Positions 45,311 to 55,300 of a stretch of 64,000 nt of DNA are shown in pieces; position 1 is the first letter of the stretch, and every line of letters begins with the position of its first letter. This DNA is from Rhynchopus sp. YZ270_cl-10 (Eukaryota; Euglenozoa; Diplonemea; Diplonemida; Diplonemidae): NCBI GenBank assembly GCA_964035575.1, contig OZ037877.1:1-64000 (forward strand), given 5' to 3'. Made by a program: the position numbers and the translations under genes. The notes under the pieces were generated by a model. It was given only the letters and a program-made list of their open reading frames with translations. It ran no database searches and had not been told where the DNA came from.

Positions 45311-45616
45311 GTGTTGTTCAACTTAGCCCTAGGCTCGCTTTTTTTATCTACATCCAGTGACAGAGGGGGTACTTACTAGTCAAGCGAGTATGTAAACAGC
45401 TAGATGTCCAGACAAGGGCACTTTACTATTGTACTGGCAAGACAGTGCCTGAAAACACAGTTAGTGGCACTAAAATAGAAAGCATGTGGGACAACTACAA
45501 CCAACACTTCCCTGCAAATAAGCAAAAGGGTAGTATGTGAGTGCAATTTTTCCCAAAAGGAAAAGGGGAGGGGATGGGACGGGAGGGTTGCTCTGTCTAC
45601 CGGTGTAGTTTTATTT
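45271..45616 (-). mobile_element. Short retroposon, copy B (3' part with poly(A) tail)
   Basis: 39 T (45271-45309), then GGTGTTGTTCAACTTAGCCC and about 300 bp that are the reverse complement of 58920-59222 at the end of LINE-1. It is split at 45616 by a 2.9-kb repeat block and continues at 48495-48549. No coding capacity. Confidence 0.85.
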
Positions 45617-48494
45617 GGTGACGGGCTAAAAAACCTGTCGTTCTTGTGTGACACTTCCATGGAAACGTGATGAGGACCTCACCTTTTTTTACAGGTGGTT
45701 TTTTTTGTAAGGACCTCACACACTGGGCAGGCGGTCAGCTATTCGCTTCCCGCGGGGCGTTCGCGTGCGCGCTTCGCGCGCCCGCTCACGGTAACGTGTA
45801 CAAAAAAACCTCACTCGTGCCTTCATGAACTGGCCTGTAAAGTGGCCTGTAAAAAGTGGTGTTTTTGTGGTAAACGCCAGATGGTCAAAAGAGTGATCTG
45901 AGCATATTCCCCAGGTATAACTGGTACTCAAAAAGTTCATTAACGAAGGAATCTTGCACTTTTGACCATCACATATTAGATGTGTTTTTTCAGGTTTTTC
46001 AATGCACTTTCCTGTACTGGGAAGCATGCCACAAGTGTCATGTTTTACAAGGCAAAAATGACCAAAAAAGCTGATTTTTGGCCGAATGCCACATGTCATT
46101 TGGCAGTCCAATTTCTGAACACGACTGAAAAAAAATTTTTTTTTGGGCCTCAATACCCCCAAACAACACGTTAAGCCCAAAAAATTCACTTTTGGATGAG
46201 CAACTATTTATTTAAAAAAATCGATTTTTTGGTCAAATCCCCTCTGGTGGTGAGGGGGTGTGTGTGTGTGTGTGTGGGTGTGTGTGTGTGTGGGTGTGTA
46301 GTGTGTGTGGTGTGGGTGGCGCACATCTCTATAGTAAAGACTAAAAAACTAAGGTTTTTTAGGATTTTTGGCCGAATGCCACATGTCATTTGGCAGTCCA
46401 TTTTTTGAACAGGACTGTCTTAAATTTTTTTTTTTGGGCCTCAATACCCCCAAACAACACGTTAAGCCCAAAAAATTCACTTTTGGATGAGCAACTATTT
46501 ATTTAAAAAAATCGATTTTTTGGTCAAATCCCCTCTGGATGGTGAGGGGGTGTGTGGGTGGGTGTGTGGGTGGGTGGTGTGGGTGTGGGTTTGCGGGTGT
46601 GTGGTGTGGGTGGCGCACATCTCTATAGTAAAGACTAAAAAACTAAGGTTTTTTAGGATTTTTGGCCGAATGCCACATGTCATTTGGCAGTCCATTTTTT
46701 GAACAGGACTGTCTTAAATTTTTTTTTTGGGCCTCAATACCCCCAAACAACACGTTAAGCCCAAAAAATTCACTTTTGGATGAGCAACTATTTATTTAAA
46801 AAAATCGATTTTTTGGTCAAATCCCCTCTGGATGGTGAGGGGGTGTGTGGGTGGGTGTGTGGGTGGGTGGTGTGGGTGTGGGTTTGCGGGTGTGTGGTGT
46901 GGGTGGCGCACATCTCTATAGTAAAGACTAAAAAACTAAGGTTTTTTAGGATTTTTGGCCGAATGCCACATGTCATTTGGCAGTCCATTTTTTGAACAGG
47001 ACTGTCTTAAATTTTTTTTTTGGGCCTCAATACCCCCAAACAACACGTTAAGCCCAAAAAATTCACTTTTGGATGAGCAACTATTTATTTAAAAAAATCG
47101 AGTTTTTGGTCAAATCCCCTCTGGATGGTGAGGGGGTGTGTGGGTGGGTGGGTGTGTGGGTGGGTGGTGTGGGTGTGGGTTTGCGGGTGTGTGGTGTGGG
47201 TGGCGCACATCTCTATAGTAAAGACTAAAAAACTAAGGTTTTTTAGGATTTCTGAACACGACTGAAAAAAAATTTTTTTTTGGGCCTCAATACCCCCAAA
47301 CAACACGTTAAGCCCAAAAAATTCACTTTTGGATGAGCAACTATTTATTTAAAAAAATCGAGTTTTTGGTCAAATCCCCTCTGGATGGTGAGGGGGTGTG
47401 TGGGTGGGTGGGTGTGTGGGTGGGTGGTGTGGGTGTGGGTTTGCGGGTGTGTGGTGTGGGTGGCGCACATCTCTATAGTAAAGACTAAAAAACTAAGGTT
47501 TTTTAGGATTTCTGAACACGACTGAAAAAAAATTTTTTTTTGGGCCTCAATACCCCCAAACAACACGTTAAGCCCAAAAAATTCACTTTTGGATGAGCAA
47601 CTATTTATTTAAAAAAATCGATTTGGTGACGGGCTAAAAAACCTGTCGTTCTGTGTGACACTTCCATGGAAACGTGATGAGGACCTCCCTTTTTTTACAG
47701 GTGGTTTTTTTTGTAAGCACCTCACACACTGGGCAGGCGGTCAGCTATTCGCTTCCCGCGGGGCGTTCGCGTGCGCGCTTCGCGCGCCCGCTCACGGTAA
47801 CGTGTACAAAAAAACCTCACTCGTGCCTGTAAAGTGGCCTGTTAAAAAGTGGTGTTTTTGTCGTAAACGCCAGATGGTCAAAAGAGTGATCTGACCATAT
47901 TCCCCAGGTATAACTGGTACTCAAAAAGTTCATTAACGAAGGAATCTTGCACTTTTGACCATCACATATTACATGTGTTTTTCAGGTTTTTCAATGCACT
48001 TTCCTGTACTGGGAAGCATGCCACAAGTGTCATGTTTTACAAGGTAAAAATGACCAAAAAAGCTGATTTTTGGCCGAATGCCACATGTCATTTGGCAGTC
48101 CAATTTCTGAACACGACTGAAAAAAAATTTTTTTTTGGGCCTCAATACCCCCAAACAACACGTTAAGCCCAAAAAATTCACTTTTGGATGAGCAACTATT
48201 TATTTAAAAAAATCGATTTTTTGGTCAAATCCCCTCTGGTGGTGAGGGGGTGTGTGTGTGTGTGTGTGGGTGTGCTGTGTGTGGGTGTGTAGTGTGTGTG
48301 GTGTGGGTGGCGCACATCTCTATAGTAAAGACTAAAAAACTAAGGTTTTTTAGGATTTTTTGGTCAAATCCCCCTGGTGGTGAGGGGGTGTGTGTGTGTG
48401 TGTGTGTGGGTGTGCTGTGTGTGGGTGTGTAGTGTGTGTGGTGTGGGTGGCGCACATCTCTATAGTAAAGACTAAAAAACTAAGGTTTTTTAGG
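45617..48494. repeat. 2.9-kb GT-rich tandem-repeat block inserted in copy B
   Basis: Interrupts 'gttttATTT|tgctttgtc', with ATTT on both sides (45613-45616 and 48495-48498) as a possible 4-bp duplication. The opening part ('ggtgacgggctaaaaaacct...', about 45617-46260) is repeated at 47625-48260. Between them lies a 260-295-bp repeat. No protein recognised. ORFs here come from GT runs. Confidence 0.75.
46200..47620. repeat. 260-295-bp tandem repeat with GTGGGTG runs
   Basis: The marker 'gagcaactatttatttaaaa' recurs at about 46197, 46489, 46781, 47076 and 47335 and again near 47596. Each unit has a GTGTGGGTG microsatellite, the hairpin CTAAAAAAC/GTTTTTTAG, and 'atgccacatgtcatttggca' in the longer units (missing from the 259-260-bp ones). 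A GGGTTTGCGGGT word occurs within several units. Confidence 0.88.
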
Positions 48495-48549
48495 ATTTTG
48501 CTTTGTCTTGGGGAGGGGAGGGGAGGAGAAGGAGGGGATTGAGTGAGTC
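48495..48549 (-). mobile_element. Short retroposon, copy B (5' part), containing the LINE target
   Basis: Minus-strand continuation of copy B. Reads (plus strand) 'gctttgtcttggggaggg' up to GATTGAGTGAGTC, the reverse complement of 58864-58915. The last 35 bases (48515-48549) are duplicated at 62271-62305, the other side of the LINE pair. Confidence 0.82.
48515..48549. repeat. Left target-site duplication of LINE-1 (35 bp)
   Basis: GGGGAGGGGAGGAGAAGG followed by AGGGGATTGAGTGAGTC. The same 35 bases occur at 62271-62305 after the poly(A) of LINE-2; their first 18 also follow the poly(A) of LINE-1 at 59265-59282. Confidence 0.85.
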
Positions 48550-48772
48550 AGGGGACCATTTTTTACAGGGGACCATTTTTACACATTACAACACACTTGT
48601 CCTTTCTTTTTACCCTCCCTCCCTCCCCCTTTCCTTTGTTTTATTGTGAGCCTTGTACGCCTCCACGGGGCGGTCCCTGGGCAACGGTAGAGGAGTGCAG
48701 GCCGGCGAAGCGCAAGGCGTAGTGTGTCTTGTCCTTCTTTGTTTTCGTTTTTTGGTTTTTGCTTTTTTAAAA

Positions 48773-49341
48773 ATGAGGAGGAAGGCCCTTTTGGGGGCGT
48801 TGTGGGTGGTGCTGCATGTCTGCATCAGCAGCAGCAGCAGGAGCTACACCAGCAGCAACAACAAGAGCAGCAACAGCAGCAACAGCAGCAACAGCAGCAA
48901 CAGCAGCAACAGCAGCAACAGCAGCAACAGCAGCAACAGCAGCATATACTACACCAGCTGCAACTGTAGCAGCAGCAACAACGGCAGCAACAGCAGCAAC
49001 AGCAGCAACAGCAGCAACAGCAGCAACAGCAGCAACAGCAGCAACAGCAGCAACAGCAGCAACAGCAGCAACAGCAGCAACAGCAGCAACAGCAGCAACA
49101 GCAGCAACAGCAGCAACAGCAGCAACAGCAGCAACAGCAGCAACAGCAGCAACAGCAGCAACAGCAGCAACAGCAGCAACAGCAGCAACAGCAGCAACAG
49201 CAGCAGCAGCAACAGCAGCAGCAGCAACAGCAGCAACAAAAGCAGCAACAGCAGCAGCAGCAGCAACAGCAGCAACAACATATGCTACACCAGCTGCAAC
49301 TGCAGCAGCAGCAACAGCAGCAACAAGAGCAGCAGCAACAA

Positions 49342-49382
<41 letters not shown>

Positions 49383-52300
49383 ACAGGAGCAACAACTTAA
49401 GCTGCATCAACAGCAGTAGCAGGAGCCCCCTTCCCCCCCTTTTTTACCCCAAAAAGAGGCCTCTTGAGCCCAACAACCCAAGCAGCTGCAGCTTTGATAG
49501 CAGCAACAAAAACGTGTGTGGAGGCAACAAAGCAAAGAACTGTTGTCATAACAACCCACACCCCCCTTCCCCCCATGATATCCCCAAAAAGAGGCAATGT
49601 ATGCCCAACCACATCAGTGGCTGCAACTGTGATAGCAGCAAAAACGAAATCTTCGGAGTCCTGGGTGGGGTCCCAGTATCACCCCTGGTGTGCAGCAGCA
49701 GCAGTTCCAAAGGCCTTTACAGCAGCAGTTCCAACAGCAGGCTCTACAGCTTTTTCACCAGCAGTTCCAAAGGCTTCTGCAGCAGCGGTTCCAACAGCAG
49801 GTCCAACAGCAGTTCCAACAGCAGGCACAACAGCAGTTTAAACAGCAGTTCCAACGGCTTCTGCAGCAGCAGTTCCACGAGCGTTTCCAAAAGCAGTTCC
49901 AGCAGCAGTTCCAACAGCAGGCACAACAGCAGTTTCAACTGCAGTTCCAAAGACTTCTGCAGCAGCAGCTCCAACGGCAGGTCCATCAGCAGTTCCAACA
50001 GCAGGCTCAACAACAGCAGTTTCAACAGCAAGGACTTCTGCGGCAGCAGCTCTAACGGCAGGTCCAACAGCAGTTCCAACAGTAGGCTTAACAGCAGTTT
50101 CAACAGCAGTTCCACAGACTTCTGCAGCAGCGGTTCCAACAGCAGGTCCAGCAGCAGTTCCAACAGCAGGCACAACAACAGCAGTTTCAACAGCAGTTCC
50201 AATGGCTTCTGCAGCAGCAGTTCCAACAGCGTTTCCAAAAGCAGTTCCAGCAACAGGCACAACAGCAGGCACAACAGCAGTTTCATCAGCAAGGACTTCT
50301 GCGGCAGCAGCTCTAACGGCAGGTCCAACAGCAGTTCCAACAGTAGGCTTAACAGCAGTTTCAACAGCAGTTCCACAGACTTCTGCAGCAGCGGTTCCAA
50401 CAGCGTCTCCAAAAGCAGTTCCAGCAGCAGTTCCAACAGCAGGTCCAACAGCAGCACCAACATCAACAGCAGACGCAGCAACAACATCAGCGACAACAAC
50501 CTAGGGGGTGGTGAGCGAGGTATGCTGGTGTTCGGGGTCAGCCTTGCGGGGCGAGAAGGACAGAGTGGCTGTGTGATGATGCGGGTGTGGCAAAAGGGGT
50601 GTGTACAGATAGAGTTTTGGTTCGACTGGTGGTGCAACCTCTGGGAGGTCTTCACCTCCTTGCGTCAGCCTGACCCCTGCTGGGTAGCCGAGGCACCTGA
50701 GTGGGGAGTGTTTGTGTCGTTCGCGGTCCTGGATCTGTGGAAGGACAGACGCGCCCCTACCCTCAGTCATCTCATTTTGTGGCTGGTGGGCAGGAGGACC
50801 AGGAGGACGCGACGAGGACACCGGTCCTTGAACTGGACCAAGTCACAGGCGGGCAGGCTCCGTCGGCGCAAGGCGCCCTGCAATCGTCCGCCCTCCCCGG
50901 CAGCGCACCCAGTTTTCCGCAGGATCAGGGTCGCCGATGCGTTGAGAGGTGCTTTGCAGTGTGTGGCCATCTGGGTTCTGGTTTTTGTGGGGTCTGAGCT
51001 TGGGAGGTCAGCGCCACATGCTTTGGGTTGTGCGCTGTTTCGGGACGCGGAGGTGCTGGGGGTGGGTCTGCTGCGGGGACTGTGCCGCGCACGCAGGGGG
51101 TGGCGGTGGCTGGAAGGGGCGAGCGAGCGAGTGCACCGATGGACCGGAGGGATCCGAGTGGCTGCCAGCTTGGTGAGAGCCAGTGTGATGGGGGTGGGTC
51201 AGTTGTCGGTGCATGCAGCCGAGTGGGTGTGGGTTGCATGGTCCGCAGGTGGTTGTTTGGCGGGTTTTGTGGCACTGGTCGGCGTCGCGCGCCCACTTGG
51301 CTGGGTTCTTCTCTTGGAGGTGCGCCGTGTGGCAGCACGCAGGTGGACTCGTAGGATCGGGATGGCATTTGGCATGCTGGCGGTGTCCCTACTGGTCTTG
51401 CTGTCGTTGTTGTGGCGAGCGGTGACGCCCTGGGACCTGCGCCCTGCCCCTGCTGATCCGGAGCACCCGGTAAGCTTGTCCCCGTTTGCGTTGACCGGTG
51501 GGTGCGCAAACGTGAACGCTCCTGCGTATACAGAGCAGGCGGTGTCTGTGGACGCGACTCTGGCGAAGTTTGGAGCTAAACGCATCCCCAACGTGTCTAC
51601 TAATGATTGTGGTTATGTGGCACTACACCTCTGGGACCACGACACGCAGCCGGACGTGAGGGCAATGCGCAAGCAGCTGTATGACACAGCAGTGGAGGTG
51701 TCGAACCGCCTGGTGCAGGTGCTGGGGTCGCAGGAGGCCATGACGGAGTTTGCCAATGGTGTGACCGGCGAGGCCCACCTCAACCACTTGGGGCTTCAGC
51801 TCACCGCGACAGCATCCCGCATCAACATCGTGGTGGTGCAGGCGTCGGAAGAGAACCCCCTCGTGCGCATCACCCCTGGTAGCAAAAGAGTCGCCAAGTC
51901 GTACGCGGAGAGCTTCCAAGCGAAACTTCCCACGGTCGTCATCGCTCTCTGTGACTCTCACTTTGAGGCAGTGGAGCTTGTCCCGGAGGTGGGGAAGACC
52001 AAGGAGGGGATGGCAGAGAAGATGAGGAAGGAGGCTCGGCAGGCAGTGCTGGACACAGCGCATTTGGATGGCATCATCCCCACCAACACCACCACCACCG
52101 CCCCCCTGGCTACCAAGCTGGGGCACATCAATGCGGATCGGGTGTTCTGCCCCTTTGATGGATGCAGAGCGGGAATTTTGTCTTCGAGTGATGCGGTCGG
52201 GGGCCTGTCTCGTAAGGGCTTGCTGCAGCATATGCGTCGCCACCAGGCGGATGGAGCGTACATCCCCGACGAGCTGTTGGGCCACTTGGGCATGTCGCGC

Positions 52301-55300
52301 TGTGCGAACGATCAGTGCGACATGCTATTGCCGCAGAGCAAGGAGGTCTGCAACACCTGTACGGTGCACTTTGGCGAAGAAGGCTTCACCGCTCCGTCTC
52401 CCTCCAGTCGAGGAATGCTGACAGATCAGGATGACCTCCCCTCCTTTGAAGTCATGGGGACCACCAGGATCCAGCTGAAGGGCGGGTGCCCAGACAAACA
52501 CCTACAGCTGTACAGCGAGCTCTTCCTGAGGGTCCTCATGGACATCCTGGAGTACCAGGACGAGGTGGCCTGGAAGCGCCTTGCACTGTTCTTCACTGTG
52601 TTGCACCGGACACGGACAGAACGAGGGGGCAAGGACCAGGAGCGACGTTTGACGAGCACCTGGGGGAAGGACTTGGAGGCTTGGAAGGCTGGCCAGTATG
52701 TCGCCCTGTGGGAGCAAACGGTAGAGGAGCGGAAGCCAAGGCCCTCGGGGTGGTCGGATGAAGACACTGACGAAGGGAGACGGAAGCGCACCATCGCCAA
52801 AGCGAGAGCAGGACTCCCGAGCCAGGCCATGTCATGCGCTACCAGCGACGGCCTCGCCCCACAGACACCGGCGACGCTGGAAAAGCTTCAGACGAAGCAC
52901 CCAGCCGCTGCCGACTCCAAGGCCCTGGAGCAGGCGGATTGGCCCCAGCCTCAGGAGGTCCCACCGGTGACAGTGGTGGAGGTGATGAAGGCCCTGCGGA
53001 GCATGCCGAAGTCATCGGCGGCGGGTCCCTCGAACGTGACGGGCGCGCACCTTCGTACACTTTGCCTACAGAGGCGGGCTAAGGGCACTTTGGCAGCGCT
53101 GGCCGCAGTGTTGACGTCTTTGGCACGAGGAAATGCTCCAGTGGAGGTGGCTGAGTTCTTCGCCGGCGCTAACTTGGTGGCTCTCCGGAAGCCTGCAAAG
53201 GGGCCGGGCCTGGAGGAGGACGTGCGACCGATTGCGGTTGGGGACACTCTCCGCAGACTGGTGGGAAAGATTCTGTCGGCGCGAGTGCGGGTGCCTGCTA
53301 GGACGCTTCTTCTTCGAGGGAACCAGGTGGGGGTGGCAACGGCAAGGGGGGCGGCAGTGGCGACTGATGTTATCTCGCAGTACGCCGTGCGCAACCGCGG
53401 AAAAGGTAAAGTCATTTTGAAAATTGACTACCGTAACGCGTTCAACTGCGTAGACCGCCTGTCGATGCTAAGAGCGGTCGACGCGAACCTCCCCGAGCTG
53501 GCCCCATGGGTGCGATGGTGTTACCTGGAGCCCTCCAGCCTGTTTTATGGTGGGGATACCATAAGGTCACAGCGCGGAGCTCAACAAGGAGATCCCTTGG
53601 GCCCGCTTCTCTTCTCCCTGACCATCCACCAGATGGCGCTAGAGCTGAAGGGGCACCCAGGCCTGGATGGGACTTTGTGGTACCTCGATGACGGCTCTCT
53701 GCGGGGGTCCCCTAAGGCGGTTTTTGAGGCGTACCAGGTTCTGTGCACTCGTAGCTCCGAACTGGGGTTGGAGGTGAACGCGAACAAGTGTGAGCTCATC
53801 TCCACTGGTGGCGTCTCCAAGGAGGATCTCGAGGCCGTGGGGTTCACGTTGAACGAGGGTGGACAGGACGCCATGGGTGAAGGCGGGTTCCGGCTGTTGG
53901 ATGTGGATGGGTTCGACTTCTTGGGCATCCCCATTGGGTCTGTGGCTTTCTGCGAGGAGTACATGGCCCAGAAGGTGGACGATTCCCGCCGCAACCTGGA
54001 AGCCCTTGTGGACCTCGGGGACTCCCAGGCAGCCTTCTACGTACTGAGATACTGCGAAGGCTACTGCCGCATGGTGTTCTACATGCGGGGGATCCCACAG
54101 TGCGCGGAGTACCTGACGGCCTTTGACGACCTGATCGACAGGTGCCTGGCTGCGCTTCTGCATGACCCGGATGGGGCGCTGCCGGAGTTGGCAAGGGCGC
54201 AGGCGGCGCTTCCTGTGGCGCTTGGGGGGCTGGGTATCCGTCGCACCGTGGACCATCGGACAGCTGCGTCCCTCGCCTCTCAGTCAGGGAACCTGCAACT
54301 GTCGCAGGCCTTGGACCCTGCCTTCACCTGGGATGAGGAGAGATGGAACAGCGCGGCTGAGGAGTACAACTCCAGGGTACCGGTGGCGTTTCACGTGGAC
54401 AGGGCCCAGCCGAAGAAGATCCTGGAGCAGCAGAGTCTGTCATCTGCGGTGATTGACGCCCAGGCAGACAAGTTGATGCAACAGCTCTGCATGCGAGACC
54501 GAGCACGGATGAAGTCCCTTCTCCTGCCGCTTTCCGGGACGTACCTCACGGCGACACCCTCAGCAAGGAACCAGATGTCTTCAGCGGATTTTGCGGTTGT
54601 GACCCGTTTCCGACTAGGGGTGGCCATCCATGCGGAGGGAACGACTTGCTCGGCATGTCAGGGGGGGCAGAAAAGGGTTGTCATGGACTCCTTTGGCGAC
54701 CACACCTTTGGCTGCCCCTACTCCAAACACCGCGTCGCCCGCCACAACGCCTTGCGGGATTCGGTGTACCGAGCTGCTCAAGGGGCGGGCTTGGACCCTG
54801 CTTTGGAGGAGACCGTGCGAGTGGAGTTGGAGTCGAAGAAGCGGCCAGGCGACGTCTACCTCCCAGTAGGAGTGGCGGAAAATGGACCTCGTTGTTTGGA
54901 CATCACCCACGTGTGCCCCACCTTGCCTTCCTACAGAACAGGGGCCTCGAAGTTTGTGGGCTGGTCGGCGAAGAACCAGGGCCAGGTCAAACGGGAGAAG
55001 CACGAGCGGGATTTGAACAAGATCAATACCAAGTTCTCCCCTATTGTGTTTGAAGCCTTCGGGGGTGCAGGCGACGAGGCGAACCTCTTGATTGCGCAGC
55101 TTGGAGGCCTGACGACGGGACAGACGTCGCACCTGACAGGGTCGGCAGAGTTGCGCATCCGGGAGAGCATTGCGGTGGCGTACCAGAAAAAGGTCGCATC
55201 TTCCTTTCTGGAGCGGGGTGCTATGTGTGTAGGGATTGCCACCCTGAAGCGGGAGCCGTGTGTGGAGGTAGATGTGGCACCGTCTGCAGAGGACATGGAC

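Noticed and set aside
45758-45785. Palindromic GCGCGCTTCGCGCGC as a regulatory site
   Set aside because: Simple CG-rich hairpin inside a duplicated block (also at 47774), with no gene nearby to regulate.
46196-48455. Small frames rich in Thr/His or Val/Cys/Gly
   Set aside because: Products of GT microsatellites in the tandem block.
48949-49281. Poly-leucine frame
   Set aside because: Reverse strand of the CAG repeat.
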